Origin: CAZKHG01 sp964552655
Lineage (GTDB): Bacteria > Bacteroidota > Bacteroidia > Bacteroidales > Tenuifilaceae
Assembly (NCBI GenBank): GCA_964552655.1
Contig: CAZKHG010000058.1
Span: 1 to 19,823 of the forward strand
Direction: 5' to 3'
Length of the DNA stretch: 19,823 nt
Below the pieces are notes generated by a model that searched no databases, had not been told where the DNA came from, and saw only the letters and a list, made by a program, of their open reading frames with translations. How positions within the stretch are numbered: position 1 is the stretch's first letter; the number at the start of each line of letters is the position of its first letter. Of this stretch, positions 1 through 7,749 are shown piece by piece. Both the position numbers and the translations under genes were made by a program.

Positions 1-9
1 TGGCGTTTG

Positions 10-82
10 TCGGCTCGGAGAGGATCGAACTCTCGACCCCATGATTAAGAGTCACGTGCTCTACCAGCTGAGCTACGAGCCG
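10..82 (-). tRNA. tRNA-Lys (anticodon CTT)
   Basis: On the minus strand this folds as a full cloverleaf. A 7-bp acceptor stem (CGGCTCG with CGAGCCG) is followed by a GCTC/GAGC D stem, a perfect 5-bp anticodon stem (CGTGA/TCATG allowing one wobble) with loop CTCTTAA, and a GAGAG/CTCTC T stem with loop TTCGATC. The loop places CTT at the anticodon, which reads AAG (lysine). The discriminator base is A and CCA is not encoded, so it would be added after transcription. Confidence 0.96.
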
Positions 83-100
83 CTCTTTTTAATGTGGGTG

Positions 101-108
101 CAAATTTA
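101..108 (-). promoter_or_regulatory. Putative Bacteroidota -7 promoter element for tRNA-Lys
   Basis: The minus strand reads TAAATTTG, an exact match to the TAnnTTTG -7 element of the Bacteroidota primary sigma factor. It lies 18 bases upstream of the tRNA-Lys 5' end. The -33 partner is poor: TTTA rather than TTTG at about 127-130, spaced 18 bases. The match and placement are seen directly; promoter activity is inferred. Confidence 0.5.
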
Positions 109-185
109 ATGCTTTTACTATATATCTAAAAAGATTTTTAGTAATTTTCGCAATTATTTTAATGGCTGAATAACAAGCATTTTCA

Positions 186-1238
186 ATGGGGAAAACAATT
201 TTAATAACAGGTGGTGCCGGCTTTATCGGGTCTCATGTAGTAAGAAGATTTGTAAACAAATACGACGATTACCAGATTATTAACCTGGATAAACTTACCT
301 ATGCCGGAAACCTTGAAAACCTTGCAGATGTTGAACATCAACCGAACTATCGATTTATCAAGGGGGATATAACTTCCGAGGAACTGGTAAAGAAAGTATT
401 TTCGGACTTTCAGATTGTTGGGGTGATACATTTAGCTGCCGAATCGCACGTTGACCGATCAATAAGCGATCCCATGGAGTTTGTTAAAACCAATATTCTT
501 GGAACGGTAAACCTGTTAAACGCAGCGAGAAAGAGCTGGAATGATAATTTCTCGGGAAAATTGTTCTATCATATTTCTACAGACGAAGTGTACGGTAGCC
601 TGGGAAATGATGGGTTGTTCACTGAAAAAACCGCTTATGATCCCCGAAGTCCATACTCTGCTTCAAAAGCATCATCAGATCATTTGGTGAGGGCTTATTA
701 TCATACATACAAGTTACCTGTTATAATATCTAATTGTTCTAATAACTATGGGCCGAATCAATTTCCCGAGAAGTTGATCCCTCTGGCAATTAATAACATT
801 AAAAACCGTAAACCAATACCAATTTACGGGAAAGGAGAAAATGTGCGTGACTGGTTGTATGTAGAAGATCACGCTGCAGCAATTGACTTGATTTTTCATC
901 GCGGGGGAATAGGAGAAACCTACAATATAGGCGGAAACAATGAGTGGAAAAATGTTGACCTGATTAGGCTTCTTTGTAAAATAATGGATGTTAGCCTGAA
1001 AAGAGGCGAAGGAGAATCCGAAAAGCTGATAAACTTTGTTACAGATCGTGCAGGCCACGATTTACGATATGCAATAGATTCCACCAAGCTAAAGAATGAA
1101 TTGGGCTGGGCTCCATCTTTGCAATTTGAGGAAGGGCTTACTAAAACCGTTGACTGGTATTTGAAAAACCAGAAATGGTTTGACAATGTGTTATCTGGTG
1201 AATACAATAAGTATTACGAGCAACAGTATAACAGGTAA
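186..1238 (+). CDS. rfbB: dTDP-glucose 4,6-dehydratase
   Basis: The 350-residue product converts dTDP-glucose to dTDP-4-keto-6-deoxyglucose in the cytoplasm, the second step toward dTDP-rhamnose and other deoxysugars for O-antigen, capsule or S-layer glycans. It is an extended short-chain dehydrogenase. The NAD-binding GGAGFIGS lies at residues 9-16, the catalytic STDEVYG at 131-137 holds the Thr-Asp-Glu triad typical of this enzyme, and the YSASK motif at 157-161 carries the Tyr and Lys. Length is normal for RfbB/RmlB. The ATG start places the Rossmann strand directly at the N-terminus, as in the family. It stands alone here without rfbA, rfbC or rfbD, divergent from tRNA-Lys and convergent with glmS across a 21-bp gap. 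I see no good promoter match in the 103-bp upstream region. Confidence 0.95.
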   Translation: MGKTILITGGAGFIGSHVVRRFVNKYDDYQIINLDKLTYAGNLENLADVEHQPNYRFIKGDITSEELVKKVFSDFQIVGVIHLAAESHVDRSISDPMEFVKTNILGTVNLLNAARKSWNDNFSGKLFYHISTDEVYGSLGNDGLFTEKTAYDPRSPYSASKASSDHLVRAYYHTYKLPVIISNCSNNYGPNQFPEKLIPLAINNIKNRKPIPIYGKGENVRDWLYVEDHAAAIDLIFHRGGIGETYNIGGNNEWKNVDLIRLLCKIMDVSLKRGEGESEKLINFVTDRAGHDLRYAIDSTKLKNELGWAPSLQFEEGLTKTVDWYLKNQKWFDNVLSGEYNKYYEQQYNR

Positions 1239-1259
1239 AAAATCTCGGGAATACCCTAT

Positions 1260-3095
1260 TTACTCTACCGTAACCGACTTGGCCAGATTCCTTGGCTGGT
1301 CAACATTACAGCCTCGCATCAAAGCTATATGGTATGCCAGCAGTTGTAAAGGAATTACCGCCAGCAGCGAACCAACCACTTCGTGCGACTGGGGAATCTC
1401 AATTACATAATCTGCCATATCCTTAATCAGCTTATCACCCTCAGATACAATGGCAATAACAACACCTTTCCGGGCCTTTACCTCCTGAACATTGCTCACA
1501 ATTTTTTCGTAGCTGCTGTCTTTTGTTGCAATTACAACAACCGGCATTTTGTTGTCAATCAACGCAATTGGTCCGTGTTTCATTTCTGCGGCGGGGTAGC
1601 CCTCGGCATGGATGTATGAAATTTCTTTGAGTTTTAAAGCGCCCTCAAGTGCAACGGGGAAAAAATACCCCCTGCCAAGATAGAGGAAGTTGGAAACATC
1701 TTTAAATATGGCAGCTATTTTCTCGATCTGATTATCGAGTTGAAGAATTTTTTCCACTTTATCGGGTACTAGAGTAATCTCCCTGATAAGATCCCGGTAT
1801 GTTTCCTGATTGAGCACTCCTCTCCGGCGACCCAGCAATATTGCCAGCATAGTTAGTATGGTAACCTGAGCCGTAAAAGCTTTTGTTGAGGCAACACCTA
1901 TTTCGGGTCCGGCATGGGTGTAAACCCCGGCATCTGTTTCACGAGGAATACTTGATCCTACCACATTACAGATTCCTAAAACCATTGCCCCAACCTGCTT
2001 GGTAAGCCTTATAGCCGCCAAAGTATCAGCGGTTTCACCACTTTGGCTGATGGCAATTACGATATCATCTTTGTAAATAATAGGATTCCTATACCTGAAT
2101 TCCGAGGCGTATTCAACTTCAACCGGAATCCGCGCCAACTCCTCCAACAGGTATTCACCCACCAATGCAGCATGCCAGGATGTTCCGCAACCAATGAGGA
2201 TAATCCGTTTCGCTTCAATTAAACGGGGCAATACGTTATAAAGACCTCCAAGGTGGATTTCTTTTAGATCACTTGAAATCCTTCCCCTGAATGTATCGTG
2301 AATGCTCCGGGATTGTTCAAAAATCTCCTTGAGCATAAAATGGTCGAAGCCGTTCTTCTCAATCTCTTCTATATCCAGATCAAGGGTTTGGATGTTGGGC
2401 TTAAGCGCCTCGTTATATATGGTTTTAAGTATAAGCTCACCTTTCTTGATAACTGCCACGTCGTTGTCGTTCAGGAATATAACACTATTTGTGTATTCAA
2501 CAATGGGCGTTGCATCCGATGCAACAAAATACTCATCCTCGCCAACGCCAATAACAAGAGGGCTTCCTTTTCGTGCAGCAATTAGCGTGTTGGGTTCGTC
2601 GCGACAGATAACCACAATTCCATAAGCTCCAACAACTTTTGTCAGAGCGAGTCTTACGGCAATTTCAGCATTAATATTCCCTTTGAGATAGATATATTCG
2701 ATCAGGTTCACTAAAACCTCAGTGTCGGTATCGGAAACGAAGGAGTAATTTCTTTTTTCAAGTTTTGCCTTTAGGCTGCTGTAGTTTTCAATAATCCCAT
2801 TGTGGATGAGAATAAATTTCTCATTCATCGACATGTGGGGATGGGCATTGATATCGTTTGGTTCGCCATGTGTTGCCCAACGGGTATGACCTATCCCGAT
2901 TGTCCCGGCAAGAGGGGTTGTTCCAACATTGGCCTCCAGATCGGTAACCTTTCCCTTACATTTTGAGAGCTGGACTTTTCCATTAATGATGCATATACCC
3001 GCTGAGTCATATCCCCTGTACTCTAGTCTTTTTAGGCCATTTATTATAACAGGGTAGGCCTGCCGATGGCCGATGTATCCAACAATCCCACACAT
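1260..3095 (-). CDS. glmS: Glutamine-fructose-6-phosphate aminotransferase (isomerizing)
   Basis: This cytoplasmic enzyme makes glucosamine-6-phosphate from fructose-6-phosphate and glutamine. It is the committed step to UDP-GlcNAc for peptidoglycan and lipid A. The 611-residue length is standard. MCGIVGYIG at the start gives the N-terminal nucleophile Cys after Met removal, followed by the class II glutaminase domain with GIGHTRWATHG. Two SIS sugar-isomerase domains follow, with GCGTSWHAAL, SQSGETADT and STKAFTAQ in the first. EISYIHAEGYPAAEMKHGP lies in the second, and the family C-terminus DQPRNLAKSVTVE is present. All key residues look intact. It is the last gene of the minus-strand operon, starting 3 bases after the DUF4270 stop. 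No glmS ribozyme would be expected with so short a gap, and I see none. Confidence 0.97.
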   Translation of the reverse strand: MCGIVGYIGHRQAYPVIINGLKRLEYRGYDSAGICIINGKVQLSKCKGKVTDLEANVGTTPLAGTIGIGHTRWATHGEPNDINAHPHMSMNEKFILIHNGIIENYSSLKAKLEKRNYSFVSDTDTEVLVNLIEYIYLKGNINAEIAVRLALTKVVGAYGIVVICRDEPNTLIAARKGSPLVIGVGEDEYFVASDATPIVEYTNSVIFLNDNDVAVIKKGELILKTIYNEALKPNIQTLDLDIEEIEKNGFDHFMLKEIFEQSRSIHDTFRGRISSDLKEIHLGGLYNVLPRLIEAKRIILIGCGTSWHAALVGEYLLEELARIPVEVEYASEFRYRNPIIYKDDIVIAISQSGETADTLAAIRLTKQVGAMVLGICNVVGSSIPRETDAGVYTHAGPEIGVASTKAFTAQVTILTMLAILLGRRRGVLNQETYRDLIREITLVPDKVEKILQLDNQIEKIAAIFKDVSNFLYLGRGYFFPVALEGALKLKEISYIHAEGYPAAEMKHGPIALIDNKMPVVVIATKDSSYEKIVSNVQEVKARKGVVIAIVSEGDKLIKDMADYVIEIPQSHEVVGSLLAVIPLQLLAYHIALMRGCNVDQPRNLAKSVTVE

Positions 3096-3098
3096 AGG

Positions 3099-4442
3099 TT
3101 AGTTCAGTTTAGTGTAAGTGATGATTAACTTGATTGGGTGGCTATGTCGTCCGCTTCTTAGAACAGTTTGGCTGTAACTGTTTGTAAAACTTTCTGGTTC
3201 AATGTAGATTGAGTTTTGGGTTATTTTCCCCTTAATCAGCTGCTGCAGCTGATATGTTATATCAAATGAATAATATTTTCTGGGCTTGAAGTACGAGGAA
3301 TAATCAACCTTACTAATATAGTAATCGTAAATGGGTTTGTAATATAAACCCGTACTGCTGTTATAGCCATAGGTTCTCCCCATGTTGAAATAAATGGTTT
3401 TTATGGATGAATCAGAGGGCATATTTGAATTATTTTCCATCTGGATTCTTAGCTCAGCTTTATGAATGGCTACGGGCATTTTTTGTATCCATGCGGCAAC
3501 ATCATTCAATTTAAGCATTCCCCTAACACCCCCTAAGCCCTGTAAGTAAAACACTGAATCCTGGTTAATGGTATCGTTTAGGTTATGTATTTTTGAACCT
3601 GCTGAGGCTAGTGAATAATCGTGTTTAATTACATTTGCATGTGGTTGTGAGGAGTTTACAGCTAATTTATAGGTAAGTGAATCATTTAGAACGTTGTGAA
3701 AATATATGTAGTACCCAATGCCAGCCTTAGTGGTTGAAATCAAAAACCTGTTTATTGCACCACCAGTACTCGTAAGGTTATCGCAGGTTATGTAATATCC
3801 CTTGATAAACTTTTTAAAGGTAGAATCTTTCATAAAAACCGAAGAATCGGCGCGTAAAATGTTTTGTGTGTAAACCGGGGGTAAGTAAAACTTGAGGATT
3901 GAGTCACCGGAATATGTAGTAGAAGAGATTTGATAGAGATGGTATTTACCTTCCATTGAATCAAAACCATTTTGTGTTGAAAGGCTATCTTTCAGTTCAA
4001 ACAACCTGAATGTTAACGGTGAGGTGCTTGCGGGAAACCGGTCGTAAAGCTTAAAACTGATAAAAGCAGAGTCAGGGGTGGGAAATTTCTGAAAAGCATT
4101 CTCCTTAAAATATTTATAGTTACCAACACCCACCTCAAAAGCAAATTCCGACTTGGTTAACCCAAAAACATCGTTTTTTACGCACCCCATGATTGCGTAA
4201 GTTGATCCATAGGTAAAGAGCGAATCCAGGGTTACAGTATAGGCCGATACTTTAAAGGAGGTATCAACCTTTATGGAGTATAAGTCATCGTCAGGGAGAA
4301 GACTTTTTCCAATCAGCTCGGGGTCGTTATAGCAGGAAGTTACCCAGGGAACCACTATAAGTGCTAGAATAATTGATTTGAATCGAAAGAACACAGGTGA
4401 TTTAAAAACACGCACAGCCAAACTACTTCTTCTTTTGCTCAT
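3099..4442 (-). CDS. DUF4270 family outer-membrane-type lipoprotein
   Basis: The 447-residue product begins with a positively charged stretch and a hydrophobic segment ending in the lipobox VTSC, with Cys at residue 37. It should therefore be a lipid-anchored envelope protein. The mature start (YNDPELIGKSLLPDDD) and the Ser/Thr/Tyr-rich beta-type body resemble DUF4270, a Bacteroidota family of unknown function; this assignment is from memory of the family. The ATG start overlaps the upstream glgA-like gene by 20 bases. An in-frame GTG at residue 10 (near 4415) would remove the overlap and give a more normal signal peptide of about 28 residues, so the start is uncertain. It lies between the glgA-like gene and glmS, an order commonly found in this phylum. 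Its role is unknown. Confidence 0.85.
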   Translation of the reverse strand: MSKRRSSLAVRVFKSPVFFRFKSIILALIVVPWVTSCYNDPELIGKSLLPDDDLYSIKVDTSFKVSAYTVTLDSLFTYGSTYAIMGCVKNDVFGLTKSEFAFEVGVGNYKYFKENAFQKFPTPDSAFISFKLYDRFPASTSPLTFRLFELKDSLSTQNGFDSMEGKYHLYQISSTTYSGDSILKFYLPPVYTQNILRADSSVFMKDSTFKKFIKGYYITCDNLTSTGGAINRFLISTTKAGIGYYIYFHNVLNDSLTYKLAVNSSQPHANVIKHDYSLASAGSKIHNLNDTINQDSVFYLQGLGGVRGMLKLNDVAAWIQKMPVAIHKAELRIQMENNSNMPSDSSIKTIYFNMGRTYGYNSSTGLYYKPIYDYYISKVDYSSYFKPRKYYSFDITYQLQQLIKGKITQNSIYIEPESFTNSYSQTVLRSGRHSHPIKLIITYTKLN

Positions 4443-5256
4443 CTGTTGAATTATTTAATAGCGAATCGTAAAAATTATTGTATGAATCGATATAAGTTTC
4501 CATATTTTGATATGGTAAAACGTACTTTCCGGACGAATTGATATACTCAAGCACTTCTAAATTAATTTGAGGATGCCCGAGAATAACGCCATCTGAATGC
4601 TGAACAGCAAGTTTTGATACGTTAACATAGGTTGGTTGCTTGAGCAGCTCCAGGTCCTTTTTGGAGATATTTTCAAAAAGCATCTTGTTCTTAACCGAAA
4701 CATCCAGCTGCTCTTCAAATGCATCGTTGTAAACGGAGTACACTACGATTGATTTTGCGAAAAGGGGATCGTCGTTGTAGGTTTTTTTAACCATTATTGG
4801 TATAAAAGCCGACATCCACCCATGACAATGAATAATATCCGGAGCCCAACGAAGTTTTTTTACAGTTTCCATCACGCCCCTGGCAAAGAAAACCGCACGC
4901 TCATCGTTGTCAGGGAAGTTCGCACCATTTTCATCGTTTATGGTGAACTTTCTGTGAAAGTAATCTTCATTGTCAATAAAGTAAACCTGCATCCTGGCGC
5001 TTTGAATGGAAGCAACCTTAATTATAAGCGGGTGATCAGTATCATCTATAACCAGGTTCATCCCTGAAAGGCGGATCACCTCGTGCAGCTGGTTTCTCCT
5101 CTCGTTGATACAGCCGAACCTTGGCATGAATGTACGAATTTCTTTCCCTCTTTCCTGAATTCCCTGTGGTAGGTTTCGACCTATAATTGCCATTTCGCTT
5201 TCCGGCAAATAGGGCATAATCTCCTGTGAAACAAATAAAACCTTTACGTTTTTCAT
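4423..5256 (-). CDS. Glycogen synthase-like protein, N-terminal GT-B domain only
   Basis: The 277-residue product resembles only the N-terminal Rossmann half of GT5 glycogen/starch synthases: KVLFVSQEIMPY at the start, MPRFG near residue 45, and HCHGWMSAF around residue 144. A complete GlgA has about 470-500 residues, so the C-terminal nucleotide-sugar-binding half is absent. The KTGGL ADP-glucose motif expected near residue 15 is replaced by PESEM, and the HxHDW motif reads HCHGW. Catalysis as a glycogen synthase is therefore unlikely. Short proteins of this kind next to DUF4270 and panC are, to my knowledge, commonly annotated as glycogen synthase in Bacteroidota. I chose the ATG at 5256 over the preceding TTG. 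It is the first gene of the operon with DUF4270 and glmS and is divergent from panC. Function is unknown; a binding or regulatory role is inference. Confidence 0.85.
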   Translation of the reverse strand: MKNVKVLFVSQEIMPYLPESEMAIIGRNLPQGIQERGKEIRTFMPRFGCINERRNQLHEVIRLSGMNLVIDDTDHPLIIKVASIQSARMQVYFIDNEDYFHRKFTINDENGANFPDNDERAVFFARGVMETVKKLRWAPDIIHCHGWMSAFIPIMVKKTYNDDPLFAKSIVVYSVYNDAFEEQLDVSVKNKMLFENISKKDLELLKQPTYVNVSKLAVQHSDGVILGHPQINLEVLEYINSSGKYVLPYQNMETYIDSYNNFYDSLLNNSTDEQKKK

Positions 5257-5262
5257 CAATTA

Positions 5263-5325
5263 TCAGGTTTCATTAATTACCTGAGGTACAAAACCCGGAT
5301 TCGGTAATTTGGTACCTGCACCCGG
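5263..5325 (-). promoter_or_regulatory. Structured leader with tandem repeats and competing hairpins, upstream of the glgA-like gene
   Basis: A GC-rich patch lies in otherwise AT-rich DNA. On the plus strand GGTAC-N3-ACCCGG (5285-5298) is repeated as GGTAC-N4-ACCCGG (5311-5325), 26 bases apart. Read as minus-strand RNA, there are perfect complementarities ACCCGG/CCGGGT, AGGTAC/GTACCT and AATTACC/GGTAATT. Their order means only one can form at a time. A further TCAGGT/ACCTGA hairpin (5263-5268 with 5279-5284) sits just before the start codon. This could be a cis-regulatory leader or a pair of operators. Function is inferred and no known riboswitch class is recognised. Confidence 0.35.
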
Positions 5326-5343
5326 GTAGTTCCAAAATTTTTA

Positions 5344-5351
5344 CAAAAGTA
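5344..5351 (-). promoter_or_regulatory. Putative Bacteroidota -7 element for the glgA-like/DUF4270/glmS operon
   Basis: The minus strand reads TACTTTTG, an exact match to TAnnTTTG, about 90 bases upstream of the glgA-like ATG. A TTG at 5366-5368 is spaced only 14 bases away, shorter than the usual 17-23, so the -33 element is weak. If used, transcription would start near 5337 and give a leader of roughly 80 nt containing the repeat structure described separately. Confidence 0.4.
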
Positions 5352-5468
5352 TAAAAAAAAAACTACAATTTTAACCCCCTTTCTGATTGATAACCAGCAA
5401 TATTTTTTTAAATGCTGTTTAACATTTGTTTTTTTATGCTGATTTATAGCGAGTTTATAAAAAATTAC

Positions 5469-5476
5469 GACCTTTG
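5469..5476 (+). promoter_or_regulatory. Possible -7 element for the panC operon
   Basis: GACCTTTG followed by C is one mismatch from TAnnTTTG and lies 31 bases before the panC ATG. A TTTA at 5443-5446, 22 bases upstream, could be a degenerate -33 element. The match is weak and rests on position as much as sequence. Confidence 0.3.
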
Positions 5477-5507
5477 CCGGGATTTTTACTTATGATTTTT
5501 TAGCTCG

Positions 5508-6350
5508 ATGGAAATACTTAAGACAATACCTGAAGTTAAATCATATCTTGATTTATACCATAAAAACCAAACTTCAATTGGTTTTGTCCCAACTATGGGG
5601 GCATTGCATGCAGGGCATATCTCACTGGTACACCAATCAAAGAATGATAATTCTATCACAGGAGTCAGCATTTTTGTTAACCCCACTCAGTTTAACGATA
5701 AAACGGATCTTAAAAATTACCCAAGAACACTGGAAACTGATTTATCACTTTTAAAAAATGAAGGAGTTGATTTTGTTTTTGCTCCAACTGAGAACGAGAT
5801 GTATCCCGAACCTGATAAAAGAGTTTTTGATTTTGGCCAGCTGGACAAGGTTATGGAGGGACAACACCGGCCGGGGCATTTTAATGGCGTTGCACAAATA
5901 GTGAGTAAGCTCTTTGATATAGTTCAACCCACCAGAGCCTATTTTGGACAAAAGGACTTTCAGCAGCTGGCGATCATCAGGAGAATGGTGGAAATGCTTG
6001 ATTTACGGGTTGAAATTGTCCCATGTCCGATAATCCGTGAAAAAGATGGGTTGGCGATGAGTTCCAGGAACTTGTTGCTTTCAAAGGAGCAGCGGCAAAG
6101 TGCATCTCTGATTTCAAAAACACTTTTCGAAGCCTGCAACAAGGCCGGACAGGATACTATTAAAAATTTGGCAGATTGGGTGGTATCTACCATAAACAAA
6201 GACCCTAACCTGGTTGTTGAATATTTTGAATTGGCCAATTCCTTTACACTGGAACCAGTATCCAGCTGGGATGATGCAAAATCAGTTGTTGGGTGTATTG
6301 CCGTAAAAGCCGGGAGTGTAAGGCTAATTGACAATGTAATTTTTAAATAA
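5508..6350 (+). CDS. panC: Pantothenate synthetase (pantoate-beta-alanine ligase)
   Basis: This cytoplasmic enzyme joins pantoate and beta-alanine with ATP to give pantothenate, the coenzyme A precursor. The 280-residue length is typical. PTMGALHAGH at residues 28-37 contains the HxGH nucleotide-binding motif (His34, His37). FVNPTQF at 56-62, YFGQKDFQQL at 145-154, and the KMSKS-equivalent MSSRN at 184-188 all match the family. The ATG start is well placed relative to the first motif. It begins the plus-strand operon and panD follows after 15 bases, so the beta-alanine-producing and -consuming steps are co-expressed. The upstream region is shared divergently with the glgA-like operon. Confidence 0.97.
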   Translation: MEILKTIPEVKSYLDLYHKNQTSIGFVPTMGALHAGHISLVHQSKNDNSITGVSIFVNPTQFNDKTDLKNYPRTLETDLSLLKNEGVDFVFAPTENEMYPEPDKRVFDFGQLDKVMEGQHRPGHFNGVAQIVSKLFDIVQPTRAYFGQKDFQQLAIIRRMVEMLDLRVEIVPCPIIREKDGLAMSSRNLLLSKEQRQSASLISKTLFEACNKAGQDTIKNLADWVVSTINKDPNLVVEYFELANSFTLEPVSSWDDAKSVVGCIAVKAGSVRLIDNVIFK

Positions 6351-6365
6351 ATATTTGTAATAGCA

Positions 6366-6716
6366 ATGTTTATCGAAGTATTAAAATCAAAAATTCATCA
6401 GGTTTCCATAACCGAAGCCAATTTAAACTATGTTGGCAGCATTGCCATTGATGAGGACTTAATGGATGCATCAAATATAATAGCCAACGAAAAAGTGCAG
6501 GTGGTAAATATAAACAACGGGGAAAGATTGGATACCTATGTGATTAAAGGGGAGCGCGGATCAGGTCAGATTTGTCTTAATGGCCCTGCCGCCAGGAAAT
6601 GTGTTGTTGGGGATGTTGTTATCATCATGTCTTATGCAACAATGGATTTTGAGGAGGCAAAAAAATTCAAGCCAAACGTAATTTTTCCCGATACTGCAAC
6701 TAATAAGCTCATTTAA
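6366..6716 (+). CDS. panD: Aspartate 1-decarboxylase (pyruvoyl-dependent), proenzyme
   Basis: The 116-residue proenzyme decarboxylates aspartate to beta-alanine for PanC. YVGSIAID contains the Gly24-Ser25 self-cleavage site that creates the N-terminal pyruvoyl group on the alpha chain. The catalytic-region residues EKVQVVNINNGERLDTYVI and the NGPAARK segment (residues 73-79) match the family. Length is slightly below the E. coli enzyme but normal for PanD. It lies 15 bases after panC and 3 bases before the next gene, so translational coupling is likely. No separate PanM/PanZ maturation factor is visible here. Confidence 0.96.
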   Translation: MFIEVLKSKIHQVSITEANLNYVGSIAIDEDLMDASNIIANEKVQVVNINNGERLDTYVIKGERGSGQICLNGPAARKCVVGDVVIIMSYATMDFEEAKKFKPNVIFPDTATNKLI

Positions 6717-6719
6717 TCT

Positions 6720-7730
6720 TTGAATTATAACTTGAACAACCAGTTAAAACAGCTATTAAATTTTCTCCTGTTTTTTGCACTCGCTGCAATACTCCTTTAT
6801 TTTGCTTTTAGCAATGTAAATGTAAATGTTATAGTTGATGGCTTTAAAAGAGCGAACTATTTTTGGGTTATACTCTCACTGGCAGTGGGTGTTTTAGCGC
6901 ACTTAGTCCGTTCGTTGCGCTGGCGTTTGCTAATTGAACCTCTTGGTAAAAAACCATCAGTTAAGAATACATTCGGCGCAGTTATGGTTGGTTACTTGGC
7001 CAACCTGGCATTTCCAAGACTTGGCGAAATAACAAAGTGTGGAACTTTGAGAAAAACCGAGAACATTCCCTTTGAATCGTTAGTTGGTACAGTAATAGTA
7101 GAGCGGGCGTCGGATCTGGTTATGCTATTTATCAGCCTTTTGAGCATTTTTTTTATCAAGATAGATTTTTTTGGCCGATTTATTTTAGATAAAATAGCCA
7201 CCCCTCTTTTCAATAAAGCCGCAAGTTTTTCGTATATCTCTGTCATTGTGATTACTGCATTTATACTATTTGGGGTAATATTGCTCTACCTTATTAAAAT
7301 TAACCTTTTTGGTGCTAAGGTTAAAAGCAAAGTTAAAGGCATGTACTATGGGGTTATTGACGGACTGAGGTCAATTATCAGAATGAAGTCTCGCTGGATG
7401 TTCATTTTTTACTCATTCCTGCTTTGGTTTTTATATTGGGTGATGACATGGTTGCTCGTATTCTCTACCACACCTACCAGCGAATTAACCTTTATTGACG
7501 GTCTTTTTCTAATGGTTGTCGGATCATTTGGAATGGTGGTTCCTGTTCAAGGCGGGTTTGGTGCCTTTCATATTATAACGTCAATGGGGCTTGGAGTTTA
7601 TGGAATTGGGCGGGAGGACGGTCTGGTTTTCGCCACCATTTCTCATGAGTCACAAACCTTGCTTGTTGTTGTTTTGGGTGTTATATTTATGGCTCTTTTG
7701 TTCCTTCACAAGAAAAAGGATACACAATAA
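6720..7730 (+). CDS. YbhN/AglD-type (UPF0104) multi-pass membrane protein, flippase-like
   Basis: The 336-residue product is an integral inner-membrane protein with about eight hydrophobic segments. It carries the hallmarks of the lysylphosphatidylglycerol-synthase transmembrane / UPF0104 family: FPRLGEITK near residue 100, VERASD around 127-132, and VPVQGGFGAFH near 275. Members are proposed to move lipids or lipid-linked sugars across the membrane, but the substrate here is unknown. There is no C-terminal aminoacyl-transfer domain, so it is not a complete MprF. The start appears to be TTG, 3 bases after the panD stop. No in-frame ATG occurs until about residue 88, beyond the first conserved segments. 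Its place between panD and radA is typical of Bacteroidota and gives no clear functional clue. Confidence 0.85.
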   Translation: MNYNLNNQLKQLLNFLLFFALAAILLYFAFSNVNVNVIVDGFKRANYFWVILSLAVGVLAHLVRSLRWRLLIEPLGKKPSVKNTFGAVMVGYLANLAFPRLGEITKCGTLRKTENIPFESLVGTVIVERASDLVMLFISLLSIFFIKIDFFGRFILDKIATPLFNKAASFSYISVIVITAFILFGVILLYLIKINLFGAKVKSKVKGMYYGVIDGLRSIIRMKSRWMFIFYSFLLWFLYWVMTWLLVFSTTPTSELTFIDGLFLMVVGSFGMVVPVQGGFGAFHIITSMGLGVYGIGREDGLVFATISHESQTLLVVVLGVIFMALLFLHKKKDTQ

Positions 7731-7749
7731 ATTAAAAATCTGGCATCTC

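Noticed and set aside
1235..1263. Nested inverted repeats GTAAA/TTTAC and GGG/CCC between rfbB and glmS, considered as a bidirectional terminator
   Set aside because: The stems are 5 and 3 bp with large internal loops and no U-run, and they extend into both coding ends.
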